Shown: in pieces, positions 24,823-33,368 of the stretch
Layout: the number at the start of each line of letters is the position of its first letter
Numbering within the stretch: position 1 is the stretch's first letter
Origin: Tenacibaculum jejuense
GTDB lineage: Bacteria > Bacteroidota > Bacteroidia > Flavobacteriales > Flavobacteriaceae
Reading direction: 5' to 3'
NCBI RefSeq assembly: GCF_900198195.1
Contig: NZ_LT899436.1
Span: 372,001-436,000, forward strand
DNA: 64,000 nt
Program-made: the position numbers and the translations under genes
The notes under the pieces: model-generated
What the model was told of the DNA's origin: nothing
Seen by the model: the letters and a program-made list of their open reading frames with translations, nothing else
The model's database searches: none

Positions 24823-25350
24823 GGCAGTAGTTTTTCTTTCTTTCCATTCCGATTTCAATATAGACATAATCAATTTATCGTGAAATCCATTATCTCGGAA
24901 AGATGCTTCTCTTAATCGTCCTTCAATTTTAAATCCAGACTTTTCATATGCTTTCAATCCGCCAATATTAGGTTCAGATACTGTTAGCATTATTCTGTTT
25001 AATTTTTTGTCTACAAATCCTATTTTCAAAATCTGTTCAGTAACTTTTGTTCCGATTCCCTTTCCCCATAATTTCTTTTCACCAATGAAAATATAATACT
25101 CACCAGATTTATTTGTCTCTGAAATATCACAAATACCAGCATATCCAATTAATTCATTAGTTGATTCTAAAAATATACCCAGGGTAATATCTTTTTCATT
25201 TTTAAGTAATTCTGAATACCAATTTTCAATTTCCTTTTCGGTATTGATTTTTCTAAATAGTGACAAAGAATATTTAATTACATCATCATCATTAATCCAG
25301 TCATAGAATGGAAAAATGTCTTTCTTTGATAATGTTTTTAATGTAATCAT
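24811..25350 (-). CDS. GNAT acetyltransferase, RimJ/RimL-SpeG type
   Basis: 179 residues from the ATG at 25348-25350 (MITLKTLSKKDIFPFYDW). It has the N-acetyltransferase layout: YDWINDDDVIKYSL (alpha1-alpha2), IGYAGICDI (beta strand), GEYYIFIGEKKLWGKGIGTKV with the acetyl-CoA pyrophosphate loop KGIGTK, then VSEPNIGGLKAYEKSGFKIE. It transfers an acetyl group from acetyl-CoA to an amine on a peptide, polyamine or antibiotic; the substrate is unknown. The ANKT end and stop TAA (24811-24813) come from site Y. Confidence 0.9.
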   Translation of the reverse strand: MITLKTLSKKDIFPFYDWINDDDVIKYSLSLFRKINTEKEIENWYSELLKNEKDITLGIFLESTNELIGYAGICDISETNKSGEYYIFIGEKKLWGKGIGTKVTEQILKIGFVDKKLNRIMLTVSEPNIGGLKAYEKSGFKIEGRLREASFRDNGFHDKLIMSILKSEWKERKTTANKT

Positions 25351-25374
25351 CTTTATTTTTTTCAAATTACTGCC

Positions 25375-25500
25375 AACGTTGTTGTATATGGTTTGTTGCG
25401 TGTTTCAAGCAAATAATTTAGTAAATAAATACCGATCAAGAAAGTCCGAGAGGACTTTCGCAAGTAGGCAAGAAGCCAGCAATAAATTATATACCGTGTT
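25375..25500 (-). repeat. attC-like site Z (family 4)
   Basis: 126 bp, AACGTTGTTGTATATGG to TATATACCGTGTT. Inner hairpin GAAAGTCC-GAGA-GGACTTTC, the same design as W but with compensatory changes that keep the stem paired. Confidence 0.9.
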
Positions 25501-25512
25501 GTGCATTGTAAT

Positions 25513-26220
25513 TTATTTCCAACTTCCATCAATTTCAATAAATAAATTAGTTAAATGTCTTTCTTCTGATTTTTTAATATTTATTTGACTTTCAAGATGT
25601 TCAATTATTCCCTTTAGTTGCTGAATAATTTCGTCAATATTTACTGAAACTTCTTGAAATGTATTATCTAAGTTTCTAATAATTCCAGTATAACAAATAT
25701 TATAAATTTCTTTTTCTTTAAATTTAGAGTTAACACCTAAAATCTTTCCATTCATTTTATTTTTATCAGTAAAAGTTCCTGTTGATACTGCAAATAACTT
25801 TGAGTCATTAGTGTTTTTAATATTTTTTGTCCAAGAAATTACTCCATAAATTGGAAATTCTTTTTCAATTAAGATTTCAGTAATTCTTTTTTCAATATGA
25901 GCAATTGTATTTCTCAACTGCCTAACTTCATAAAAGTTTTCAAAAAGCGGATTGTTTTTCTCAATTCCAAAATGTTCATTTAATAAGTTTGAAAAAATCG
26001 TTAGATTATTAAAAATTGACCATATTTCTAAATAAAGTTCTTGAAATACTAGTCCTTTTGGATTTGGTTTATTGCTAAATTTATTTAATTTTTCTTTTAG
26101 ATTTTTATATGATATTTCACAAATATCTACACTACAAGTAATTGCGTCAAAGACAGGGATTTGTCTAGGTAATAAAATTTTCGGTGGTTTACGAATAAAT
26201 GAGTTTTCCGAGATTATCAT
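25513..26220 (-). CDS. Cassette protein with HEPN-like RNTIAH motif
   Basis: 235 residues, cytoplasmic and largely helical. FYEVRQLRNTIAHIEKRI (about 97-114) has the Rx4H motif on a helix, typical of HEPN and Cthe_2314-like RNase folds. The C-terminal part is beta-rich, then helical (IDEIIQQLKGIIEHLESQ). No exact family is recognised. A role in toxin-antitoxin or phage defence is possible but rests on one motif. It is alone in its cassette. The ends GTTGTGCATTG and TAATGCACAAC pair over nine bases. Confidence 0.55.
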   Translation of the reverse strand: MIISENSFIRKPPKILLPRQIPVFDAITCSVDICEISYKNLKEKLNKFSNKPNPKGLVFQELYLEIWSIFNNLTIFSNLLNEHFGIEKNNPLFENFYEVRQLRNTIAHIEKRITEILIEKEFPIYGVISWTKNIKNTNDSKLFAVSTGTFTDKNKMNGKILGVNSKFKEKEIYNICYTGIIRNLDNTFQEVSVNIDEIIQQLKGIIEHLESQINIKKSEERHLTNLFIEIDGSWK

Positions 26221-26249
26221 ATTATCACTTCGTCTTTTTTATAATGCAC

Positions 26250-26372
26250 AACGGTTCGTGTATGAGTAGTAGTGGATTTCTACTCGCAAACCTTTCGGTT
26301 TTGCACAGACCTTTGTTTTATAACTATACTTTTGTATTATCACTTAAATCACTATTACTTATACACTGTGTT
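26250..26372 (-). repeat. attC-like site AA (family 7)
   Basis: 123 bp, AACGGTTCGTGTATGAGTAG to CTTATACACTGTGTT. Arms GTGTATGAGTAGTAGTG and CACTATTACTTATACAC pair, with an inner AACCTTTCGGTTT-like stem. Confidence 0.86.
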
Positions 26373-26391
26373 AGCAGTAGTTTTATTCAGC

Positions 26392-27549
26392 TTAATCTCC
26401 TAAAATCAACAATTTGATTTCATCATTTTCATCAATATATGAAATATATGTTTTGTCCTCTTTTGCAACTATATTTGACCATTTGTAAAAAGCATTATCC
26501 TTATCGGCAAAAAAGCTGTTTAATTGATTTCCATCAAAGTCATATTCCTTAAAGCAGATATTCATCTCTTCGACGGCAAAGAGAGAATTTTTACTAACAG
26601 CTAAAAATTTTGCGGTACAATCTGTAGTAAGAATCTCAGGTTCTGAACCTTTTTCTATATCATAAACATAGATGCATCCGCTTTCGCTAGCAAGACCTGA
26701 TTTGTGAATACAGAAATATACTTTACCAAGGTGATGAACGATGTTTGAGCATTCTTTTGCACGACCACCCCCTAGTCGGTGATAAGTCATTTTTCCCGTA
26801 AGCAAGTCCAAGATGCAAAATAGGCGAGAGTTGGTAAATTCAGTTTTAATTCTTCTGTGGGCTTCGCATGAACTTACAAAGAAAAAAAGATTGTTTACTT
26901 GAAGTCCGTCACGAAAAAAATAATCATCACAAGCAAAAGGAATTTCTATTGGAGAAGCTAATTCCCCAGTCTCTATGTCACAACTCTCTAAAAAGTATTT
27001 TTCTTTCTTATTGCCTGTCTGTGTATACAACCTATTGCCTAGAATACTCATGCCAGCATATGTTTCTCCCGGCCAATCATCCTTTTGTGTATATTTAGTA
27101 GTAGCCTTATACTTTTTCTTCCCTGTTTTTAAATCAATTCCAGTAATTGCTTTACGATGGCGAAGGTAAACAATATTGTTCTTGATGACAGGTGTGGTCA
27201 AAAATGAATAAAATCTGGGATAATAGAACTTCCAGAGCAATTCTCCATTTATTGGATTTATTGCATATAAGTGATTTTCGCATTGAATAAGTAAAACATT
27301 ATCGAGCAATAACATTTGCCCTCTAATTGTTGCTTCAACTTTCATTTCCCAAACGGTCTGCTTCTTATTCAGATCAACAGATACTACTCCTGCGTCAGTC
27401 GAAATAAATACCATATCGTTATCTACCAGTAATAAGCAATTACTATAAGGTAAAAAGGAAATAGGAATATTAAAACAATCGATGGGTTTCAATTTGGGTG
27501 AGATAATATCAAACTTAAAATTATTGGTAGTTGGATAACTTTTTTCCAT
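26392..27549 (-). CDS. PQQ-type beta-propeller cassette protein
   Basis: 385 residues made of repeated beta blades: VFISTDAGVVSVDLNKKQTVW, LYAINPINGELLWKF, ITGIDLKTGKKKY and similar GxLxW units. This is the PQQ-like (outer membrane assembly BamB-type) propeller pattern. There is no signal peptide, so it is probably cytoplasmic. No catalytic residues can be inferred; it is likely a binding scaffold. It is the second cassette from the integrase. The ends GTTAGCAGTAG and TTACTGCTAAC pair over ten bases. Confidence 0.75.
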   Translation of the reverse strand: MEKSYPTTNNFKFDIISPKLKPIDCFNIPISFLPYSNCLLLVDNDMVFISTDAGVVSVDLNKKQTVWEMKVEATIRGQMLLLDNVLLIQCENHLYAINPINGELLWKFYYPRFYSFLTTPVIKNNIVYLRHRKAITGIDLKTGKKKYKATTKYTQKDDWPGETYAGMSILGNRLYTQTGNKKEKYFLESCDIETGELASPIEIPFACDDYFFRDGLQVNNLFFFVSSCEAHRRIKTEFTNSRLFCILDLLTGKMTYHRLGGGRAKECSNIVHHLGKVYFCIHKSGLASESGCIYVYDIEKGSEPEILTTDCTAKFLAVSKNSLFAVEEMNICFKEYDFDGNQLNSFFADKDNAFYKWSNIVAKEDKTYISYIDENDEIKLLILGD

Positions 27550-27577
27550 ATTATATTGATGAATGGTAATTACTGCT

Positions 27578-27636
27578 AACGGATCGGGTATGTTGTCGTA
27601 GCTGACGTTAGGAAGCTATGCAATATACCCATTGTT
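27578..27636 (-). repeat. attC-like site BB (family 5, short)
   Basis: 59 bp, AACGGATCGGGTATGTTGTCG, TAGCTGACG, then GCTATGCAATATACCCATTGTT. Arms GGGTATGTTG and CAATATACCC pair. Sister of site H, 20.8 kb away. Confidence 0.92.
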
Positions 27637-27650
27637 GTAGGTAGTTATTT

Positions 27651-28706
27651 TTAGTTCCAATTTAGTACATCTTTAATTTCATCACGGATTACGGATTTTG
27701 TCGTTCCATCTGAAGTCATATATGGACTTTCTCCCGAACCCATACCCAATCCTAAACCACCAATCATATAAACCAAAATATCTCGATTATATGGTTCATT
27801 TATTTTGCTCATTATGCTTTTAATTTCAGAGTCATTAGTTGAAAATCCAAAATTTTCTTGAATGAAACTAATTAAAGTTGAGGGGCTTACTGCTCCTCCA
27901 TCAGAATCAAAGTCTTCAAGCAAGTGCATTAATAAACTGTAAGCAATTATTTTGCCTTTGTTATCCGTATTTAAAATGTGTAATTTATGTAAAGGCTCGA
28001 TACTTTTTTCATAATCTTCAATTCTAGTGTAGCATCTTGCTAGATTTATTAATGCGTCATCATTAATCGGCATTATTTGTAAGGCTTGGTTAAAGCTTTT
28101 TATTGCCAATTCTATATCACCATTATTGTATGCTGTTGCTCCTTTGTTATTGACTGTATCTGTTTGCATTGCAATTTGCATTTTATCAGTCATTGTCATT
28201 GAGCTGAATCTTTGAATAAATCCTTTGAAACTGTCTTTTTCAGTAAAGTTATCTAGTTTGGTTGATTGCTCTTTGTTCTCTGCTTTTTCATAAACAATGT
28301 CAATATTCCTATCGTGCATATGCAAAGAAACTTTATCAATTTTATTATTACTCTTGTAAAGAGTTAATCCATAGTCGGCAAAAGAAGAACCCATTGCATC
28401 TTTCCCAAAGCCTCTTAAAACTATTCTTTCGTTAGTTTCCTCTAACATTTTCATTTGTTTTTCAGCCATTTGAATGTTATCTCCCCAAACTGGGTGATTT
28501 CCATCCATATTGTACATTGTTACATAGAAAATTTTATTGTCAGAAGTTTTTACTCTTATTCCTCTCCAAGCTCCTTTATTATTAGCATTTGTCTGATGTC
28601 CGCTTTGTATTCGAGTATGGTCATCCGATAGAAATTTAAAATCTGTCAAATCAATTGATGGATTTTTACTATTTGAATCTGATTTAAAAATGTCAAAAAT
28701 TCCCAT
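27651..28706 (-). CDS. TPR-containing cassette protein (first cassette)
   Basis: 351 residues. The N-terminal 150 form an unrecognised beta-rich domain (AWRGIRVKTSDNKIFYVTMY). Residues about 180-260 form two tetratricopeptide repeats (GATAYNNGDIELAIKSFNQA, then ARCYTRIEDYEKSIEPLHKL). The C-terminal part has a glycine-rich segment (GGLGLGMGSGES). TPRs bind peptides of partner proteins. It occupies the first position after the attI-like site, so by integron logic it is the most recently inserted cassette. The ends GTTGTAGGTAG and TTACCTACAAC pair over ten bases. Confidence 0.7.
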   Translation of the reverse strand: MGIFDIFKSDSNSKNPSIDLTDFKFLSDDHTRIQSGHQTNANNKGAWRGIRVKTSDNKIFYVTMYNMDGNHPVWGDNIQMAEKQMKMLEETNERIVLRGFGKDAMGSSFADYGLTLYKSNNKIDKVSLHMHDRNIDIVYEKAENKEQSTKLDNFTEKDSFKGFIQRFSSMTMTDKMQIAMQTDTVNNKGATAYNNGDIELAIKSFNQALQIMPINDDALINLARCYTRIEDYEKSIEPLHKLHILNTDNKGKIIAYSLLMHLLEDFDSDGGAVSPSTLISFIQENFGFSTNDSEIKSIMSKINEPYNRDILVYMIGGLGLGMGSGESPYMTSDGTTKSVIRDEIKDVLNWN

Positions 28707-28757
28707 TCTCCTTTATTTTGTTTTATGATTTTCGCTTGGTTTTGTCTAATTACCTAC

Positions 28758-28806
28758 AACGTTTGTATATACAGTAATGCAGTATATCTGCATTTATGAT
28801 ATTGTT
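28758..28806 (-). other. attI-like primary recombination site (candidate)
   Basis: Between the first cassette and the integrase stop lies a 49-bp AAC...GTT unit of a different design: AACGTTTGTATATACAGT, a perfect 19-bp palindrome-type element at 28776-28794 (AATGCAG-TATAT-CTGCATT), then TATGATATTGTTG. It resembles no other repeat here. Its place, directly beside the recombinase gene and at the 5' end of the array, is where attI is expected. It could also be one more short attC. Confidence 0.6.
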
Positions 28807-28821
28807 GTTTAAATGTTTGTT

Positions 28822-29925
28822 TTATAGTTCTTTATTGTCTAAAAATGTGTCTAACGGACTTTTGATTTTTGCAAGAGATTTACTAGAAACTCGTGTATAA
28901 ATCTCAGTGGTCTTACTGCTACCATGACCTAAAATATTTTGAATATATCTTAAATCAATACCTTGTTCTAACATATGAGTAGCAAAAGAGTGGCGTAACA
29001 TATGAGGCGTAACATTTTGTGTTATTCCTGCTTTTAAAGCTGCTCTTTTTAAAATTTTAGAAACACTAGAGCTGCTATATTGTTTTCTGTTAATTCCTTC
29101 AATCAGCCAATAATTAGGTTTAAATTCATCTAAATACAAGTGATGCAATTTTTTCATATGCTCAGCAAAAATTGTGACCCTATCTTTGTTTCCTTTTCCA
29201 GACCTAACAAATATAAGATTTTTGTCATATAAAATATCCTCTTTTCTTAAACTCAATAATTCACTTATTCGTAGCCCAGAAGAATAAAGTAGGGCTAGAA
29301 TGAACTTATGTTTCAAATTATCAGAATGTTTAAGTATGGCAAAAATTTGATTTTCACTTAATACTTTAGGCAATTGTTTTGGTTTTTTAGGTCGTTCTAT
29401 GTAATATGTTTTTCGATCTTTTTGTAAAATTTGTTCAAAATAAAATTTAATAGCATTTATAGCTTGATTCTGAGTGCTGATAGCAACCTTTCTTTTATGG
29501 ATTAAATGATCTTGAAAATTACGAACATCATTGTCTGATGCTTCTTCAATAGTTTTAGGATCAAGAAAATGAATAAATTGATGTAAAAAAGAAGTGTAAA
29601 CTTTAATGGTGTTCTTACTGTATCTCTTTCTCTTTAAAGTTTTTTCGTAAGTTTCAGGAATTGTTTTGTCTATTTTTTTTGATTGATGAGGAAGTTGAAT
29701 CAAATTTCTTACGGAAATATTATTTTCTCGTAATAATTTAATGAGAGTATTTAAGTTATCTTTTGATTGTAATAAATACCATGTTTTTAAACTTCTGCTC
29801 CAAGTAGCACCTTTTATAGTTTTTATTAAATGGATGATTTTAGTATCGTACGGAAATTGAATCGCAATCTGTGATTCGTTTTTATGAGTAATTCCTTTCA
29901 GGATTACAATAGTTTTAACTTTCAT
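28822..29925 (-). CDS. Tyrosine recombinase, candidate integron-type integrase
   Basis: 367 residues. Residues 1-80 are an extra N-terminal domain (GATWSRSLKTWYLL); 90-170 a SAM-like core-binding domain (RYSKNTIKVY, AISTQNQAINAIKFYF, the latter strongly like IntI/Xer); 190-350 the catalytic domain with R219, K244, H308, R311, H334 and Y343 all present. The 20-residue IntI-specific insertion between the GKGNKDR strand and the HxxR box is absent. It sits at the 5' end of the cassette array, in the same direction as the cassettes, with the attI-like site after its stop. It probably excises and inserts the cassettes; an Xer-like house-keeping role is the alternative. Confidence 0.85.
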   Translation of the reverse strand: MKVKTIVILKGITHKNESQIAIQFPYDTKIIHLIKTIKGATWSRSLKTWYLLQSKDNLNTLIKLLRENNISVRNLIQLPHQSKKIDKTIPETYEKTLKRKRYSKNTIKVYTSFLHQFIHFLDPKTIEEASDNDVRNFQDHLIHKRKVAISTQNQAINAIKFYFEQILQKDRKTYYIERPKKPKQLPKVLSENQIFAILKHSDNLKHKFILALLYSSGLRISELLSLRKEDILYDKNLIFVRSGKGNKDRVTIFAEHMKKLHHLYLDEFKPNYWLIEGINRKQYSSSSVSKILKRAALKAGITQNVTPHMLRHSFATHMLEQGIDLRYIQNILGHGSSKTTEIYTRVSSKSLAKIKSPLDTFLDNKEL

Positions 29926-30031
29926 AACATTCTTTTTATAGCAGAGCTAAAATAATAATTTAAATGAAATTAGTTTAAAATGAATGCGGTACGGAAGAGT
30001 TGTGGTCTGAGGAATAAAATGAGCTACATAA

Positions 30032-30061
30032 AAAAAAAGTCCAACATTTCTGTTGAACTTT
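30032..30061 (-). terminator. Terminator of the tRNA-Asn gene (copy 1)
   Basis: On the minus strand, GTTCAACA-GAAA-TGTTGGAC is a stem-loop followed by eight or more T, just after the tRNA 3' end. Confidence 0.85.
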
Positions 30062-30064
30062 TTG

Positions 30065-30138
30065 CTCCCCCTCTTGGGCTCGAACCAAGGACCCTCTGAT
30101 TAACAGTCAGATGCTCTAACCAACTGAGCTAAGGAGGA
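30065..30138 (-). tRNA. tRNA-Asn (anticodon GTT)
   Basis: 74 nt on the minus strand. Acceptor stem TCCTCCT / AGGGGGA, D-loop region CTCAGTTGGTTAGAGC, anticodon loop CTGTTAA between TCTGA and TCAGA, T-arm GGTTCGAGCC and discriminator G. The 3' CCA is not encoded (CAA follows). It is identical to the copy at 30337-30410. It lies directly upstream of the integrase. Confidence 0.95.
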
Positions 30139-30305
30139 GTTTGCGACACAAGATTTGTGTTTTGCGAGTGCAAATATATAATCATTTTTTTATTTCACAA
30201 ACGTTATTTTATGTAATTCTTTTTAGTTTTTTAGTCAAATAATTAAATGAATTAAAAATGAATAAGATACAAAGTGAAAAAAAATATAAGGTTTTTAAAG
30301 GCATA

Positions 30306-30334
30306 AAAAAAGTCCAACATTTCTGTTGAACTTT
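30306..30334 (-). terminator. Terminator of the tRNA-Asn gene (copy 2)
   Basis: Same stem-loop as at 30032 (GTTCAACA-GAAA-TGTTGGAC) followed by a T run on the minus strand. Confidence 0.85.
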
Positions 30335-30336
30335 TG

Positions 30337-30410
30337 CTCCCCCTCTTGGGCTCGAACCAAGGACCCTCTGATTAACAGTCAGATGCTCTAACCAACTGAG
30401 CTAAGGAGGA
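30337..30410 (-). tRNA. tRNA-Asn (anticodon GTT), second copy
   Basis: 74 nt, identical to the tRNA at 30065-30138. The duplication unit is about 272 bp and includes the terminator and the upstream segment (ACACAAGATTTGTGTTTTGCG), with small differences outside the gene, so it is a fairly recent tandem duplication. Confidence 0.95.
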
Positions 30411-30561
30411 GTTTGTGACACAAGATTTGTGTTTTGCGAGTGCAAATATATAATCATTTTTTTATTCCACAAACTTTTTAGTGAAAAAAAACGTTTTTTT
30501 TTTAATTAGTGTCTCAAAATTAAAATCTTAAAATTAAAGAATGCTATTTTACTAAAAGTTG

Positions 30562-30569
30562 TACTTTTG
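30562..30569 (+). promoter_or_regulatory. Bacteroidota -7 promoter motif for sucA
   Basis: TACTTTTG fits the TAnnTTTG -7 consensus of Bacteroidota sigma factor promoters, 40 bp before the sucA ATG. A -33 TTG-type partner is not clear. The 140 bp between here and the tRNA are AT-rich with no other feature. Confidence 0.5.
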
Positions 30570-30609
30570 TATTAGTTATTCTTATTACAGAAAAGTACAA
30601 TTGTTTTAT

Positions 30610-33336
30610 ATGGACAAGTTTTCGTTCTTAAATGCAGCACACATTGGTTTTATTTCAGAATTGTATGAACAATATCAGAAAAACCCAGATGCTGTTGAAC
30701 CAAGTTGGAGAAGTTTTTTCCAAGGATATGATTTAGCAAACGAGAATTACTCGTTAACTGATGAAGAAGAGATAGAGATTCCCGAAGAAGTTCGTAAAGA
30801 GTTTCTAGTAATCGATTTAATAAATGGATATCGTACCAGAGGACACCTGTTCACTAAAACGAATCCAGTTAGAGAGCGTAGAAAATATACGCCAACTCTA
30901 GATTTAGCGAATTTCGGATTGACCGATCAAGATCTAAATACGGTTTTTAATGCCGGACAAATTTTAGGTATTGGTCCACAAACTTTATCTGTAATTGTTA
31001 AACATTTACAAAACATCTACTGTGATAGTATTGGTGTGGAGTATATGTACATCAGAAATCCAGAAGAGATTAAATGGTGGCAAGATCGTTTGAATAAAAA
31101 CGACAATCACCCAAGTTATAATTCAGAAGAAAAGAAATATATCTTATCTAAATTAAATCAAGCCTCTACTTTCGAAAGTTTTTTACAAACAAAATACGTA
31201 GGTCAGAAACGATTCTCTGTTGAAGGAGGAGAAACGTTAATTCCAGGTATTAGTGTGGCACTTCGTGATGCCGCTGAAAAATATGGCGTTCAAGAATGTG
31301 TTTTAGGTATGGCTCACCGTGGTCGTTTAAATACATTAGTGAATATCTTTAAAAAACCTGTTCGTGATTTATTTAGTGAGTTTGAAGGTAAAGATTTCGA
31401 AGATGAAACTATCGATGGAGATGTAAAGTATCACTTAGGTCTTACGTTAAGTAAATCATATAGAGGTGGTCAAGAAATGAAAATGAACTTAGTTCCAAAC
31501 CCTTCTCATTTAGAAACTGTAGATGCAGTAGCTGAAGGAATTGTTAGAGCTAAAGTTGATTTAGATTATGATGGCGACGATGCTAAAATTCTTCCAATTT
31601 TAGTACATGGTGATGCCGCAATCGCAGGTCAAGGTATTGTATACGAAGTTGTGCAAATGGCACAATTAAACGGATATAAAACGGGTGGAACAATTCACGT
31701 TGTAGTAAATAACCAAGTTGGTTTTACAACAAATTATTTAGATGCTCGTTCTAGTACATATTGTACAGATGTTGCAAAAGTAACATTGTCTCCTGTTTTA
31801 CATGTAAATGCAGATGATGCAGAAGCTGTTTGTCATGCTATGCAAATTGCTGTGGAATATAGAGCAAAATTCAAAAAAGATGTATTTATTGATTTATTAG
31901 GATACCGTAAATATGGTCATAACGAAGGTGATGAACCAAGTTTTACGCAGCCTAAATTATATCAATTAATCAAGAAGCATAAAAATGCGAAAGAAATTTA
32001 CGTAGCAAAGTTATTAGAAGAAGGAGCGATAACTAAAGATTACGTAAAACAAATTACAGACGAATTCAAAGAACATTTAGAGGCCGAGTTTACAGAATCA
32101 AAAAAGAAAACAACTTCAAAGATTCAAGATTTTATGCCAGATGTTTGGGATGGATTCGTACGTAAGCAATTAGAAGATATGTTACAACCAACAGATACAA
32201 CGTATTCTGTTGAAGCATTAAAAGATATTGCAAAAGTAATTTCATCTACACCAGGCGGACATAAGTTTGTTCGTAAAGCTGAGCGTATTTTAAAAGGACG
32301 TGCAGATATGGTGTTTGAAAAGAATGAGTTAGATTGGGGTACTGCTGAAAATTTAGCTTATGGAACTTTATTAGAAGAAGGTTATAATGTTCGTATTTCT
32401 GGGGAAGATGTAGAAAGAGGAACATTCTCTCACCGTCATGCAATCATGCGTGATGAAAATACTTTAGAGCGTGTAAACTTATTAAACACAAACCCTAAGA
32501 ATAAAGGAGAGTTAACAATTTTCAACTCTCATTTATCTGAATACGGAGTTTTAGGTTTCGATTACGGTTATGCAATGGCTGCACCAAATACGTTAACAAT
32601 TTGGGAAGCACAGTTTGGTGATTTTGCCAACGGAGCACAAATCGTTTTCGATCAATATATTTCTTCAGCAGAAGATAAGTGGAAGTTACAGAACGGATTA
32701 GTAATGTTACTGCCTCATGGATATGAAGGTCAAGGACCAGAACATTCATCAGCAAGAATAGAACGTTTCTTACAATCGTCTTCTACAGATAACTGGACAA
32801 TCGCAAATTGTTCTACGCCAGCAAATATGTATCACATTTTACGTCGTCAGATGAAACGTGATTTTAGAAAACCCCTAGTGGTATTCACTCCTAAAAGTTT
32901 ATTACGTTTACCAGCGGCAGTAAGTACAATTGAAGAATTAGCTGAAGGAACTTTCCAAGAAGTAATCGATGATACAATCGATACGGCCAAAGTGAAGAAA
33001 ATGGTATTCTGTACAGGTAAATTTTATTACGATTTATTAGCTGAACGTAATGAATTAGGTAGAGAAGATGTTGCTTTAGTTCGTATTGAGCAATTATTCC
33101 CATTACATAACGACAAAATCAAAGAAGTTATGGATAAGTATCCAAATATTGAGAGTTATGTTTGGGCACAGGAAGAACCTAAAAACATGGGAGCTTGGTC
33201 GCACATGTTAGAGCGTTTTGAGCATGCAAGATTAGAGTGCGTTTCAGATGCATATAGAGCTGCTCCAGCTGCAGGTTCTAAAAAGCGTTCAGAAGAGCGT
33301 CACAAAGCAATAATCGACAAAGTTTTTGATAAATAA
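30610..33336 (+). CDS. sucA: 2-oxoglutarate dehydrogenase E1 component
   Basis: 908 residues from the ATG at 30610 ([20 protein letters not shown]); the frame extends upstream into the promoter, which I reject. It is a thiamine-diphosphate enzyme that decarboxylates 2-oxoglutarate and passes the succinyl group to E2 in the TCA cycle. Seen: [13 protein letters not shown] (E1 N-terminal segment), [31 protein letters not shown] and [11 protein letters not shown] (ThDP site), and [19 protein letters not shown] in the C-terminal transketolase domain. It is full length for the family. sucB follows after 32 bp as an operon. Confidence 0.97.
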   Translation: MDKFSFLNAAHIGFISELYEQYQKNPDAVEPSWRSFFQGYDLANENYSLTDEEEIEIPEEVRKEFLVIDLINGYRTRGHLFTKTNPVRERRKYTPTLDLANFGLTDQDLNTVFNAGQILGIGPQTLSVIVKHLQNIYCDSIGVEYMYIRNPEEIKWWQDRLNKNDNHPSYNSEEKKYILSKLNQASTFESFLQTKYVGQKRFSVEGGETLIPGISVALRDAAEKYGVQECVLGMAHRGRLNTLVNIFKKPVRDLFSEFEGKDFEDETIDGDVKYHLGLTLSKSYRGGQEMKMNLVPNPSHLETVDAVAEGIVRAKVDLDYDGDDAKILPILVHGDAAIAGQGIVYEVVQMAQLNGYKTGGTIHVVVNNQVGFTTNYLDARSSTYCTDVAKVTLSPVLHVNADDAEAVCHAMQIAVEYRAKFKKDVFIDLLGYRKYGHNEGDEPSFTQPKLYQLIKKHKNAKEIYVAKLLEEGAITKDYVKQITDEFKEHLEAEFTESKKKTTSKIQDFMPDVWDGFVRKQLEDMLQPTDTTYSVEALKDIAKVISSTPGGHKFVRKAERILKGRADMVFEKNELDWGTAENLAYGTLLEEGYNVRISGEDVERGTFSHRHAIMRDENTLERVNLLNTNPKNKGELTIFNSHLSEYGVLGFDYGYAMAAPNTLTIWEAQFGDFANGAQIVFDQYISSAEDKWKLQNGLVMLLPHGYEGQGPEHSSARIERFLQSSSTDNWTIANCSTPANMYHILRRQMKRDFRKPLVVFTPKSLLRLPAAVSTIEELAEGTFQEVIDDTIDTAKVKKMVFCTGKFYYDLLAERNELGREDVALVRIEQLFPLHNDKIKEVMDKYPNIESYVWAQEEPKNMGAWSHMLERFEHARLECVSDAYRAAPAAGSKKRSEERHKAIIDKVFDK

Positions 33337-33368
33337 AGAATAAAATAAACTCAGAAAAAAAAGAAAAT

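Noticed and set aside
926..28806. CRISPR array
   Set aside because: The repeats are long, palindromic and of several families, and the parts between them are whole genes of 0.4-5.4 kb, not short spacers. No cas genes are present.
926..28806. Dispersed MITE or REP family inserted between ordinary genes
   Set aside because: MITEs would leave target-site duplications, i.e. direct repeats at the flanks of each copy. Instead the flanks pair across genes as inverted sequences, and every repeat has the same orientation.
28822..29925. Prophage or conjugative-transposon integrase
   Set aside because: No phage structural, relaxase or tra genes are present in the window, and the neighbouring DNA is a cassette array.
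30559..30609. Upstream start for sucA
   Set aside because: This segment holds the TAnnTTTG promoter motif, and the ATG at 30610 gives the family-typical N-terminus.
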